Shown piece by piece: positions 17,469 through 26,547 of a DNA stretch of 64,000 bases. Location: positions 974,664-1,038,663 of the forward strand of contig NZ_LT630337.1 in the NCBI RefSeq assembly GCF_900117315.1. The letters are read 5' to 3'. The DNA is from Bacillus massilinigeriensis. GTDB lineage: Bacteria > Bacillota > Bacilli > Bacillales > Cytobacillaceae. The notes under the pieces are model-generated. The model had not been told where the DNA came from. It was given only the letters and a program-made list of their open reading frames with translations, and did not search any database. The stretch's first letter is position 1, and every line of letters starts with the position of its first letter. The position numbers were made by a program, and so were the translations under genes.

Positions 17469-18263
17469 TTATGAAAGTAACGCGCGATCACTCGCCATTT
17501 GAGTTCCACGAATCCGTTGGAATTCATTTAATAAGGCTTCAATGGTTAAATCTTTCTTTTCTTCTTCTGAAACTTCTAAAATAATTTGACCCTTATCCAT
17601 CATAATTAGACGATTTCCAAGGTCTAATGCCTGTTGCATATTATGTGTAACCATTAGTGTGGTTAAATGATATTTTTCCACAATTTCTTTTGTTAGATTG
17701 GTTATCAGTTCGGCACGAGACGGATCAAGAGCTGCTGTATGTTCATCTAATAATAGTATGGATGGTTCAGTAAAGGTTGCCATTAACAAAGACAAAGCTT
17801 GTCTCTCTCCACCTGAGAGTAGTCCAACCTTAGCATTCAATCGATTTTCAAGTCCAAGATGGAGTGTCCCAAGAACTTCCTTGAAATAATCCTTTCGCTT
17901 CTTAGTGACTCCCCTTCTTAATGTTCGTGATTTATTCCGAGAATAGGCCATCGCTAAATTTTCTTCAATTGTCATACTAGGTGCGGTTCCGGCCATCGGG
18001 TCTTGGAACACCCGACCAATGAGCTTTGCTCTTTTGTATTCTGAAATAGAGGTCACATCCTTATCATCTATAATGACCCTCCCAATGTCAGGAGTGAGTA
18101 CACCGGATATCATGTTCATTAAAGTCGATTTACCAGCACCATTACTACCAATAACCGTAACAAAATCGCCTTCTTTTAAAGTCAAATTAATATTATCTAA
18201 GGCAATTTTTTCGTCCGGTGTGCCTTCGTTAAAAATTTTATGAATCTGATTTAAGTGCAGCAC
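17469..18263 (-). CDS. ABC transporter ATP-binding protein
   Basis: About 264 residues with Walker A GSNGAGKST, signature LSGGERQALSL and Walker B ILLLDEHTAALD. The DEHT variant of Walker B is typical of ATPases paired with DUF534-type (TrpX-like) binding proteins. Start GTG 18263 is preferred over GTG 18272 because GAGAGGGTG lies 6 bases upstream; the difference is three residues. It overlaps the permease gene by 26 bases and powers substrate import. Confidence 0.9.
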   Translation of the reverse strand: MLHLNQIHKIFNEGTPDEKIALDNINLTLKEGDFVTVIGSNGAGKSTLMNMISGVLTPDIGRVIIDDKDVTSISEYKRAKLIGRVFQDPMAGTAPSMTIEENLAMAYSRNKSRTLRRGVTKKRKDYFKEVLGTLHLGLENRLNAKVGLLSGGERQALSLLMATFTEPSILLLDEHTAALDPSRAELITNLTKEIVEKYHLTTLMVTHNMQQALDLGNRLIMMDKGQIILEVSEEEKKDLTIEALLNEFQRIRGTQMASDRALLS

Positions 18264-19269
18264 CGGTTTCACCCTCTCTGTCTGATTGTCTACAACCTAT
18301 GCTATTGATTTCAGCCCTTCTAACAGCTTTTCTTCTTTTATCCTTTGAGGCATCAATAATTTTTGGTAAAACTAAAGCAAGAACAACAATAGTTGCTGTT
18401 ATTAGCTTCATATCACCCGGTTCTAAAAACTCAACCCGCAATGCTAAAGCAACCACTATACGATAAATAATCGCACCACCAATTACAGCAAGAGTCGTCC
18501 TAGCAATCGTTTTTGTACCAAATAATGCTTCCCCAATAATAACGGAGGCCAATCCAATAACAATCATACCAATTCCCATACCAACATCAGCAAATCCACC
18601 TTGTTGGGCAATAAGAGCACCAGAAAATGCTACTAGCGCATTGGAAAGTCCTAAACCAAGAACAGTCATCGCATTGGTGTTCGCTGAGAAGCTGCGAATC
18701 ATTCCTTTGTTATCACCAGTTGCCCGAAGAGCTAAACCAATTTCTGTTTGTAAAAATAAATCGGTAAGAATTTTTATAACGAACGTAAGGACGATCATAC
18801 AAATTAAGATTCCCCACGTGCGCGGTAAGGTATCTCCTAACCCAATGGAGGTTAGGATTCCATTGAAGAACCCATCAATTCCTGTTTTATCCCATGCATC
18901 TCTTATCTTCGTCATTGCAGTTTCATTATTTAACAAGGGAACATTTGATTTCCCCATTATTCGTAAATTGATTGAATATAAGGCAATCATCATTAAAATA
19001 CCAGATAGCAAAGAATTAATCTTTCCTATCGTATGAAGGATACCTGTAAAACATCCTGCTACAAACCCAGCAACTAACGCTACAAGGGTTGAAACAAAAG
19101 GATTGTATCCATTCACAATCATGGTTGCAGCAACCGCTGCCCCCGTAACAAAGCTTCCATCCACTGTAAGGTCAGGAAAGTCTAATATACGAAAGGTTAA
19201 ATATACTCCTAAAGCCATAATGGCATAGATGATTCCGGATTCAAATGCCCCAAATATCGCTGTAAACAC
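18238..19269 (-). CDS. ABC transporter permease (branched-chain/TrpY-like)
   Basis: About 343 residues and eight or more hydrophobic segments, with FTAIFGAFESGIIYAIMALG at the N-terminus and FPDLTVDGSF, both characteristic of permeases paired with TrpX-like binding proteins. The GTG at 19269 is chosen because it gives the usual VFTAIFG start and AAGGAG lies 12 bases upstream; a longer frame to 19350 runs through a hairpin. The C-terminal tail is basic and cytoplasmic. Substrate unknown; relatives import aromatic amino acids. Confidence 0.85.
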   Translation of the reverse strand: MFTAIFGAFESGIIYAIMALGVYLTFRILDFPDLTVDGSFVTGAAVAATMIVNGYNPFVSTLVALVAGFVAGCFTGILHTIGKINSLLSGILMMIALYSINLRIMGKSNVPLLNNETAMTKIRDAWDKTGIDGFFNGILTSIGLGDTLPRTWGILICMIVLTFVIKILTDLFLQTEIGLALRATGDNKGMIRSFSANTNAMTVLGLGLSNALVAFSGALIAQQGGFADVGMGIGMIVIGLASVIIGEALFGTKTIARTTLAVIGGAIIYRIVVALALRVEFLEPGDMKLITATIVVLALVLPKIIDASKDKRRKAVRRAEINSIGCRQSDREGETGAALKSDS

Positions 19270-19315
19270 TAAAGAATCAGTCTCCTTCTTCATCCCATTT
19301 AACACGGGGAATAAG

Positions 19316-19344
19316 ACCCCCACTTCATAAATATAAGTGGGGGT
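19316..19344. other. Intercistronic hairpin in the ABC operon
   Basis: A perfect 10-bp stem ACCCCCACTT / AAGTGGGGGT with a 9-base loop sits between the binding-protein and permease genes. There is no good U-run in either direction. It is more likely an mRNA-stabilising or partial-attenuation structure that raises binding-protein output than a full terminator (inference). Confidence 0.6.
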
Positions 19345-19444
19345 ATCCATTATCTTTGAGGTATTTCTCTAAATCAAAAATGGTTTCTAAATACAAATCA
19401 GTTATGGTTATTCATTGGTCATTTTTGTTTTAACAAAAGAGACC

Positions 19445-20455
19445 TTATTCACCTTCATAGAACTCGCCTAAGTCCTTCCATTCGTCTTTAACAGTTACGC
19501 CTTGAGCCTCCGCGGCCTTTTTATTAATGACAAGCTTTAATGATTTTGGAAGTTCGACGTTGATCTCAGAAGCCTTTTTATTACCTTTTAAAATATCAGC
19601 CGCCATGATGCCTGATTGATAGCCGATGTCATAATATTCAAAGCCACTTGCTGCGATAGCACCCTTTTTCATTGAATCAAATTCTCCTGCGAATAAAGGA
19701 ATTTTTTTGCTGTTTGCTACGGAAATTACTGATTCGAGTGCTGATACTACTGTGTTATCAGTTGGAATGTAAATTGCATCTACTCGACCTACTAATGACT
19801 CGGCAGCTTGTTTAACTTCAGCAGAAGTTGAAACAGAAGCTTCAACGATTTTTGCTCCCTTTGATTCTGCTATCTTCTTAACAGCATCAACTTGTACTTC
19901 AGAGTTTTGTTCACCAGCATTGTAAATTACGCCAATTTTCTTAGCACCGATTTGGTCGGTAATAAAAGTAATTGTTTTTTCAGTTGCTTCTGGATGATTA
20001 TCTGTAGTACCAGTAACATTTGCCCCTGGTTTATCAAAAGCTTCTACAAGGCCTGCACCAATTGGATCAGTAACAGATGTGAAAACGATTGGGATTTCCT
20101 TTGTGGCATTTAAAGCAGCTACTGCACTTGGTGTTGCATTTGCAAAAATTAAATCCACTTTATCCCCAACAAAATTATTAGCAATTGTTTGTGTGTTGTT
20201 CATATCTGCTTGAGCGTTTTGTAAATCAAACTTAATGTTGTCTCCTTCTTTATAGCCTTGATCTTCCAATGCCTTTTTAAATCCTTCTGTAGCAGCGTCA
20301 AGTGATGGATGCTCAGCGAATTGAGTGATTCCGACCGTTACCACTTTTTTCTCTTCACCTTTTGTATCCTTTGAAGCTTTCTCTCCACCGCACCCAGCAA
20401 GTAGAAGTGTAGCACTTGCGATAACCGCAGCTAGAGCCTTTACAGGTTTTTTCAT
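19445..20455 (-). CDS. ABC transporter substrate-binding lipoprotein (TrpX-like)
   Basis: A 336-residue protein beginning MKKPVKALAAVIASATLLLA and continuing GCGG: a lipoprotein signal with lipobox LLAGC, so it is anchored outside the membrane. The mature part has the DUF534/TrpX pattern: VGITQFAEHPSLDAATEGFK, TPSAVAALNATKEIPIVFTSVTDP, GVIYNAGEQNS and IPTDNTV. ATG 20455 is preceded by AGGGGG. Streptococcal relatives import tryptophan, but here no T-box or other amino-acid switch is seen, so the substrate is open. Confidence 0.9.
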   Translation of the reverse strand: MKKPVKALAAVIASATLLLAGCGGEKASKDTKGEEKKVVTVGITQFAEHPSLDAATEGFKKALEDQGYKEGDNIKFDLQNAQADMNNTQTIANNFVGDKVDLIFANATPSAVAALNATKEIPIVFTSVTDPIGAGLVEAFDKPGANVTGTTDNHPEATEKTITFITDQIGAKKIGVIYNAGEQNSEVQVDAVKKIAESKGAKIVEASVSTSAEVKQAAESLVGRVDAIYIPTDNTVVSALESVISVANSKKIPLFAGEFDSMKKGAIAASGFEYYDIGYQSGIMAADILKGNKKASEINVELPKSLKLVINKKAAEAQGVTVKDEWKDLGEFYEGE

Positions 20456-20867
20456 TTGAATCCCCCTAATACATAAATAATATTTTTGTAGTCTAGCATT
20501 TTCTTCACTTGAAATGCCAGTCATTGCCAAATAGTACTTAATTATCATTCATACTATTTTTTCTTTAATACTTACTCTAATAATATCAGTAATAGTAACA
20601 CTTTAAAGTGATAAAAGTCAATAATATTCAGAAAATTATTTTTAATCGAAAAGCCAATTTATTAGTTCATTTGAACTATTGATTTTGGTAATGCAAAAGT
20701 AATGGTAGCGCTTTCTTCCAGACAATCTATGTTAATAAAATAGAAATTTTATGTTTGCTAGAATAGTATTTTCACTTACATACCTCCATCTTCCAATAGT
20801 AAGAATTTTTCCCTCCTTTGTTCATATAATTTAAGGTTAATATTTAACATTATAGGAGGTTAGAATA
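20456..20867. other. Divergent intergenic region, 412 bases
   Basis: This gap separates the binding-protein gene (minus) and the DUF1906 gene (plus). It contains a cre-like site at 20703-20716, listed separately, and TATAAT at 20825-20830, about 38 bases before the DUF1906 start, without a good -35. On the minus strand an extended -10 (TGCTAGACT) lies about 40 bases before the lipoprotein start. I see no small gene or riboswitch. Confidence 0.45.
20703..20716. promoter_or_regulatory. Possible cre site
   Basis: TGGTAGCGCTTTCT matches the CcpA-binding consensus at most core positions (the central CG and the C near the right end), but differs at the third and last bases. It lies far from both start codons, so its role is uncertain. 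Confidence 0.3.
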
Positions 20868-21515
20868 TTGGCCTATTACTGGGGAGTGGACTCAGCCGCA
20901 AAGGTAACAAAGGAACTCTATGATTGTGTATTGAAGAATTTTGGAAAGCCAAGTTACTGGGGAAGATATCTTGCACCAATTCAGGGTGTCACTGAGGGAT
21001 TACAAAGAGATGAAATTGAACTTTTGCATGCCAGTGGAACAAAAATTCTTCCTATATATAGTGCTTTTAGTGAGGCGACAGGCTACCCTTCCGGTCAAGT
21101 AGTCGCACAAAATGCAATTTATCATGCAAGAAGATTAGGCGTACCAAGCGGAAAGGTTGTTTTTGCAAATATCGAAAAGTATTTCCAAGTGGATGAGGCT
21201 TGGATACGTGGTTTTGTTAATACTATTTATACAAGTGGGTATAAAGCAGGCCTCTATCATGACCCCGTTACTGGAATGTTTAGTAAAGCGTTTTGTGATG
21301 CGGTTGCAAAGGATGCAAAAGCCGCCAATCAGGTCATACTTTGGAGTGCGGAACCAGATCAAGGTGTAACAAAGCCTAGGAATACACCGAATTTTCGACC
21401 AAGAAAGGTTCCTTGTAAAGGAAATGTCTGGGGATGGCAGTATGGGAGGGATGCCGATAAATGTCCTATTGATACCAATCTTATCAATTCCCGTTTTTTT
21501 GAAGCCCTATGGTAA
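20868..21515 (+). CDS. DUF1906 glycoside hydrolase-like protein
   Basis: A 215-residue protein from a TTG start 7 bases after AGGAGGT. WGVDSAAKVTKEL at the N-terminus, PSYWGRYLAP, LHASGTKILPIYSA and WGWQYGRDADKCPIDTNL at the end follow the DUF1906 (Rv2525c-like) TIM-barrel family related to GH25 lysozymes. There is no signal peptide and no cell-wall-binding repeat, so it is either cytoplasmic, released by lysis, or packed in the spore (inference). Catalytic activity of this family is unproven. Confidence 0.8.
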   Translation: MAYYWGVDSAAKVTKELYDCVLKNFGKPSYWGRYLAPIQGVTEGLQRDEIELLHASGTKILPIYSAFSEATGYPSGQVVAQNAIYHARRLGVPSGKVVFANIEKYFQVDEAWIRGFVNTIYTSGYKAGLYHDPVTGMFSKAFCDAVAKDAKAANQVILWSAEPDQGVTKPRNTPNFRPRKVPCKGNVWGWQYGRDADKCPIDTNLINSRFFEALW

Positions 21516-21542
21516 TGGAATCCAATAAGATTAATAACCATG

Positions 21543-21577
21543 AAAAAGCTGACTCTTTCGTAAGTCAGCTTTTTTCC
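21543..21577. terminator. Bidirectional terminator
   Basis: A 9-bp stem AAGCTGACT / AGTCAGCTT with a short loop, flanked by A-run and T-run. It sits between the convergent DUF1906 and DksA-type genes and overlaps the end of the latter. Confidence 0.9.
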
Positions 21578-22329
21578 TCTTCATCTTCAACATAAGGATC
21601 ATGCTCAAAGGCGGGGAGATCTCCAAAGCTTGTCATAATTCCTTCCTCATCTAAAGCTTCCTCATAATTTTCGTGCTGATTATTCGGATATACCGTAATG
21701 TTTCGACCGTACATGTCATTTCCAACAAAGTTTTCGAAATCCTCCACATAACCTATTTTTTCCTCAGATTCTGTATAAGTATCGTCGTAATGATCCCGGG
21801 GAACGGCAAAATCAGAAGGTGATTCACTTGTACCGTAGCTGGCCACCTCCTGCCATGAATCCTCCGCATCAAAGGCAACATCTTCGTCCTGGTTGTCCAT
21901 ATCAAATTTACCAAACGGAGGCATGAGTACTCCTTCTTCAATTGGACGATCATGCGAAGTAACTTGGTCTGGGCTATGCTCCTTACAGTAAAGGGTTGTT
22001 GGTAAGGCCTCTAATCTCTCCAATGGGATTTCCTTACCACACGTCATGCATTTTCCATATGTCCCTTTTTCAATGGCTTCAATCGCTTGGTTGATATTAA
22101 GTATCTCAAGCTTATAATGCTGATTAATGGCAACATCCTTTTCTCTTTCATATAATTCTGTTGCCTCATCTGCTGGGTGATTATCATAGCTAGAAAGCTC
22201 ACCAACCGACTCGTGCGCATGGCCGGATCGTAAATTTAAATTATCATTGATTTCCAAGTTCTTTTCGAGGTCTTTCTTTTCATTTATCAACTGGGAACGG
22301 AAGGTTGATAATTGCTTCTGGTTAAGCAT
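21565..22329 (-). CDS. TraR/DksA-type zinc-finger protein (YteA-like)
   Basis: A 254-residue protein: an N-terminal coiled coil (residues ~1-90, with HPADEATELYEREKD), then a zinc finger CMTCGKEIPLERL...YCKEH spaced C-x2-C-x17-C-x2-H, and a long acidic C-terminal extension of about 130 residues rich in Asp, Glu and Tyr. This layout resembles B. subtilis YteA. DksA-type proteins bind RNA polymerase through the secondary channel, but the C-terminal extension has no known role. ATG 22329 is spaced 10 bases from GGAGGG. Confidence 0.85.
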   Translation of the reverse strand: MLNQKQLSTFRSQLINEKKDLEKNLEINDNLNLRSGHAHESVGELSSYDNHPADEATELYEREKDVAINQHYKLEILNINQAIEAIEKGTYGKCMTCGKEIPLERLEALPTTLYCKEHSPDQVTSHDRPIEEGVLMPPFGKFDMDNQDEDVAFDAEDSWQEVASYGTSESPSDFAVPRDHYDDTYTESEEKIGYVEDFENFVGNDMYGRNITVYPNNQHENYEEALDEEGIMTSFGDLPAFEHDPYVEDEEEKS

Positions 22330-22460
22330 GAAAGCCACTCCCTCCTCAAATTCATGGTCTTATTTTTTACCTTTTAATGAAAACCATGAATGTCAAAAGA
22401 AGGAAATCATATTGTAATCTCTAATTTGTTTTTTATTAATGCTAGCACATAACTATCAAT

Positions 22461-22502
22461 AAAAAAGCCCACTCCCGCGTCAAAATAAATTGGGAATGGG
22501 TT
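22461..22502 (-). terminator. helD terminator
   Basis: The stem CCCATTCCC / GGGAGTGGG is followed on the minus strand by CTTTTTT, just beyond the helD stop. Confidence 0.85.
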
Positions 22503-22509
22503 ATTAAAA

Positions 22510-24834
22510 TTAGCTCATCTCATCAAAATACCCTTCAAGGTTCGCAAAAAATGGGCTATATTCTCCTACTGAAATTAGATGAAGCTCATGCATTGCTCTA
22601 GTACAGGCTGTGTAAAAAAGCTTTCTTTCACTTTCCCTGTAGTATTGATGAAGAGAAGCATCATGAATGATGACTGCATCGAATTCAATCCCTTTGGCTA
22701 AGTAGGAAGGTATAAAGAGAATCCCTTTTTCAAAGGTAATCGTCCCTTTTTCGATGAGCCAAGCCTTTTCTTTATTCGCAAAAGCCTCGTATGCTTCCTT
22801 ACTCTCTTTTGCTGTTTTACAAATTACTGCAATTGTTTGATGCCCTTCCTCCTCAAGTTCTGCGATCTTTCTCCACATTTTTCTGTTCTGATCATCTTTA
22901 TTACTAACCTTTGTTACAGTTGGCGTTTTTCCTTCACGATTAAATGCCTCAATTTCCTCTCCACCAGCAAGAATCCTTTTCGTAAATTCCACGATAGGTT
23001 TTGTTGAACGATAGCTTTTTGTCAATGTAACAACATCTATTTCCTCCTGTTCAAAGCCTGCATCTGATAATATAAGAGTCTTGCCCAAGGTATGAGAATA
23101 AATCGCCTGGTTCATGTCACCTAATAACGTTAATTTGCTGTATGGAAAAATCTGTTTGATATAAGCAAATTGAAAGGCTGAATAATCCTGAGCCTCATCA
23201 ATAAATACATGTCTTATCCCCGAATTTGTTCTCCTACCTTCGATTAAATCCTGTAAATACATGTAAGGTGTCGTATCCTCATAGTTTAGGCTTGATTTTG
23301 CTAAAGATTTTAATGTAATCTGACAAATATCACTCCATTGGTTTGGCTGATTAGGCCAGTTTTCTTTTCGGAAGAGTTCGCTATATAATTTTTTCATATG
23401 AATAAATTCAAGATTTTTAACCTTTTTCACGATTGTTTTAAAATATCGATTCACAACCATTTTAGAAAGATACAACTCTTCTTGATCAAAGTCATCAAAG
23501 GTTTCTTCGGTAAATTGTTGATTTTTCTGCAGGGCTTTATAGGCATTCACTAAATCCTCTTTCGATAAAAACTGAATCTCCTCTTTAACCCAATCCGCTT
23601 TATTCTCTAATTTAGCGAATTTCCTTAGCTCCATTAACAACCAATCCTTTACCATAACTATTCGATTGGGTATGGAATATGATTGGTTTAATGAGTAAAA
23701 ATAATCCTTGATCTGCTGACTTGAGATAAGTGTTTTGCCGCGGAATGAAATATTCCTGAAAGAAAGACCATCTTTTGATAATTCCTTTGCATAATCATCA
23801 ATCATCCCCTTAAATTGGAGGCTTGCTTTAAACTGTATACTATGAACTCTTGTTTCATAGCTTTCAGCGTCACGGGTCGACAGAAGATATTCCATTTGCA
23901 TAAAAGGATCCTCCACCCGATATTTTTTCGCAAGGCGATGGTTAATATATTCTTGGAATGTTCCTTGCCTCATATTTTCTTCACCTAGCTCTGGTAAAAC
24001 AGTTGCAACATAGCTGTTGAACAATGGATTTGGAGAAAATAGCATAATGTTTTCTGATTTAATCGTATTTCGATATCGATAAAGTAAATAAGCGATTCTT
24101 TGCATGGCAGCTGAAGTCTTGCCGCTCCCTGCAACACCTTGGACGAGCAATACCTTGCTTTTTTCATTTCGAATAATTTGATTTTGCTCCTTTTGGATGG
24201 TCGATACGATGCTTTTCATTTGAGTATTTGCGTTATTCCCCAACACTTCTCTAAGCATCTCGTCCCCAATGGTGACACCTGTATCAAACATACCTTCAAT
24301 TCGGCCATCTCGGATAATATATTGACGTTTCAGGGTCATCAACCCCGTAACTGTCCCATCCATAATTTCATATTTTGAAGGACCTGGAGAATAGTCATAA
24401 TACATGCTTGAAATCGGCGCTCTCCAATCATAAATTAGAAAATTCTCTTCTGTATTATCTAATAAAGAAGTAATCCCGATATAAATCCTTTCCATCTCGT
24501 TCTCCTGATCCTCTTGAAAATCAATCCGTCCAAAATAGGGAGAATTCTTCAAGCGATGAAGAGTTTTTATCGTTTGTTTAATATGCCCTTGATTCCGCTC
24601 ACGCTCTGAAAGAAGTTCTGCTTGTTGTTTAATACTAGTGAATGTTTCAATGACATCATCTAGTTCATCCAAATTGACGGTTACATCTTGCCAAAAACTT
24701 TTGCGAATTTCTTGAACATCTGAACCAACTTTTTGAACATGTGTCTCTAATTGATTTATTTTTCGATCGACTTCGCTTATGACAGAATCAACACGTGTCT
24801 TCTCCTGTTGCATTTCGATTTTTTCTTGATCCAT
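22510..24834 (-). CDS. helD: RNA polymerase recycling helicase-like motor HelD
   Basis: A 774-residue UvrD/Rep-like ATPase, the same length as B. subtilis HelD. It has an N-terminal coiled coil (residues ~1-90), Walker A GVAGSGKTSAAM near residue 233, and helicase motifs HVFIDEAQDYS, LLGDMNQAIYS, LTKSYRST and YTACTRAMHELHLI. HelD binds RNA polymerase and drives release of DNA and stalled complexes using ATP. The ATG at 24834 has GGAGTGAT 6 bases upstream; a GTG at 24864 would bury it. Confidence 0.94.
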   Translation of the reverse strand: MDQEKIEMQQEKTRVDSVISEVDRKINQLETHVQKVGSDVQEIRKSFWQDVTVNLDELDDVIETFTSIKQQAELLSERERNQGHIKQTIKTLHRLKNSPYFGRIDFQEDQENEMERIYIGITSLLDNTEENFLIYDWRAPISSMYYDYSPGPSKYEIMDGTVTGLMTLKRQYIIRDGRIEGMFDTGVTIGDEMLREVLGNNANTQMKSIVSTIQKEQNQIIRNEKSKVLLVQGVAGSGKTSAAMQRIAYLLYRYRNTIKSENIMLFSPNPLFNSYVATVLPELGEENMRQGTFQEYINHRLAKKYRVEDPFMQMEYLLSTRDAESYETRVHSIQFKASLQFKGMIDDYAKELSKDGLSFRNISFRGKTLISSQQIKDYFYSLNQSYSIPNRIVMVKDWLLMELRKFAKLENKADWVKEEIQFLSKEDLVNAYKALQKNQQFTEETFDDFDQEELYLSKMVVNRYFKTIVKKVKNLEFIHMKKLYSELFRKENWPNQPNQWSDICQITLKSLAKSSLNYEDTTPYMYLQDLIEGRRTNSGIRHVFIDEAQDYSAFQFAYIKQIFPYSKLTLLGDMNQAIYSHTLGKTLILSDAGFEQEEIDVVTLTKSYRSTKPIVEFTKRILAGGEEIEAFNREGKTPTVTKVSNKDDQNRKMWRKIAELEEEGHQTIAVICKTAKESKEAYEAFANKEKAWLIEKGTITFEKGILFIPSYLAKGIEFDAVIIHDASLHQYYRESERKLFYTACTRAMHELHLISVGEYSPFFANLEGYFDEMS

Positions 24835-24873
24835 TAATCCATCACTCCAAGCTCGTTTTTTCACTTTAAACCA

Positions 24874-25001
24874 TTGACAAAAATATTGATTTGTGTTAAT
24901 GTTATTATAGGATTATTTTAATAATAATCGATTTATTAAATAGAAAATTAAACCGCTCTTCAGTCTAGCATCTTTCTGCTAAGATTTCAAGAGCGGTTTT
25001 T
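24874..25001 (+). ncRNA. Candidate small RNA between helD and the MocR gene
   Basis: On the plus strand TTGACA (24874-24879), 17 bases, TAATGT forms a promoter-like pair. About 45 bases downstream a strong hairpin (ACCGCTCTT / AAGAGCGGT with an inner TAGCA/TGCTA stem, 24950-25000) ends in GGTTTTTGTATT. No coding frame lies between. The hairpin also serves as terminator for the minus-strand MocR gene ending at 25016, but its U-run is better on the plus strand. Transcription is not shown. Confidence 0.3.
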
Positions 25002-25015
25002 GTATTATTGTTCAA

Positions 25016-26416
25016 CTATTTCCATGCCTCATATAACAGTCGAACTCCCTCTTTAATTTCCTCTTCACTGAGCCCTCCAAATCCTAATAAAATATGTGGT
25101 TCTGTATTTACAGCAGCTTCAAGATAATAAACAGAGGTGGGGTAAACCTTCACCGTTCTTTTTTCTGCTTTAATAATGAGTTCTTCTTCACTCATGTTTA
25201 GATGAATCTGTAATAATAGGTGCAAGCCTGACTGCTCTCCGATTATGGTGACCTCATTACCGAAATAATCCTCTATGGACCGAACAAGAGTCTTTTGCTT
25301 TTTCCGATACAATGTCCTCATCTTATTAAGATGTCTTTCCCAATGACCTTCTTTCATAAAGAGCTCTACCGTTTTTTGATGGATTCTTGATACAGTTTGT
25401 TTTTCAAAGGAGAATTCATTTTTATATTTTTCGATTAAATGGTTGGGTAATACCATATAGCTCAGTCGAATTGAAGGAATGAGGGATTTTGAAAACGTCC
25501 CTAAATAGATCACCCTCTCATGGCTGTCCAATCCTTGCAAGGATGGAATTGGTTTTCCACGATAACGAAACTCACCATCATAATCATCCTCCACAATATA
25601 GGCATTATTTTTAAAGGCCCACTCTAATAATTGAGACCTCTTTTGAATCGACATCACCTTACCTGTCGGAAATTGGTGTGATGGTGTCACATAAACAAGA
25701 TTGCTTGAATGTTTTTTCAACTCTTTCAGATCAATACCATCGTCCTCCACCGAAATAGGAAACACATGAATACCGTAGGAAAGAAACATTTCCCGAGATC
25801 GATGATATCCAGGATTCTCCATTGATATCCTCCAGTCTTTCCCCATAATCCTACACATCATGCTCACTAATAATTGCGTCCCTGCACCAATCACTATTTG
25901 ATGTGGCTCACACCGTACTCCACGAGAGTGATATAAATATTTGGAAATTTCTTCACGAAGACCCCATTCTCCTTGTGGATGACCCCTAAGCAATAATTCC
26001 TTTTGGTCATTACTTAGACATTCACCCGTTAACTTTTTCCATATAGAAAAAGGAAAGTGATCTAGATCCACATAACCTTGGTTAAAATCATATTTTATTC
26101 TTGAGGTAGGTCTCTCCTTTTCTATTTCCTTCCATTTAATACTTTGCTTCACATGATTATCCGGCAGTTTTTCTATATGGGCGACAAATATACCGACTCG
26201 TTCTCTACTGTATACATAACCCTCAGCCAATAATTGCTCATAAGCATTTTCCACAGTATTCATACTAACCTGTAAATGCTGAGCAAGCTTTCTTTTGGAG
26301 GGTAATTGCTCATCCGGCTCCAGCTTGTCCTTTTTAATTTGATTCTTGATATACTCATATAACTGCATATATAATGGCTTCTTTTTATCTTCATAAAAAT
26401 TTGGAGTGATATCCAT
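25016..26416 (-). CDS. MocR-type regulator (GntR DNA-binding + aminotransferase domain)
   Basis: A 466-residue fusion. Residues ~12-80 form a GntR winged helix (LYEYIKNQIKKDKL, LPSKRKLAQHLQVSMNTVENAYEQL), and residues ~110-460 a class I aminotransferase-like domain with VIGAGTQ, VEDDYDGEFRY and the PLP-lysine stretch GTFSKSLIPSIRL. MocR proteins use PLP or an amino-acid adduct as effector. It is divergent from an acetyltransferase gene 132 bases away, a likely target. It could be a PdxR or GabR relative, but no pdxST or gab genes are near. GGGGAG precedes the ATG. Confidence 0.9.
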   Translation of the reverse strand: MDITPNFYEDKKKPLYMQLYEYIKNQIKKDKLEPDEQLPSKRKLAQHLQVSMNTVENAYEQLLAEGYVYSRERVGIFVAHIEKLPDNHVKQSIKWKEIEKERPTSRIKYDFNQGYVDLDHFPFSIWKKLTGECLSNDQKELLLRGHPQGEWGLREEISKYLYHSRGVRCEPHQIVIGAGTQLLVSMMCRIMGKDWRISMENPGYHRSREMFLSYGIHVFPISVEDDGIDLKELKKHSSNLVYVTPSHQFPTGKVMSIQKRSQLLEWAFKNNAYIVEDDYDGEFRYRGKPIPSLQGLDSHERVIYLGTFSKSLIPSIRLSYMVLPNHLIEKYKNEFSFEKQTVSRIHQKTVELFMKEGHWERHLNKMRTLYRKKQKTLVRSIEDYFGNEVTIIGEQSGLHLLLQIHLNMSEEELIIKAEKRTVKVYPTSVYYLEAAVNTEPHILLGFGGLSEEEIKEGVRLLYEAWK

Positions 26417-26547
26417 TTGTATAGCTCCCCTTTCCTGACCCCATCAAAATTTTAAAAATTGGCACTTTTGATGATATCAGTATTCCATTACAATCATTTT
26501 GAAAGAATTTTTTGAAAAAGTAAAGAATGATTATTGGAGGGTTCCAA

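Noticed and set aside
20456-20867. T-box leader for the TrpX-like ABC operon
   Set aside because: Related streptococcal operons have one, but no T-box core (AGGGTGGNACC-like) is present on the minus strand here.
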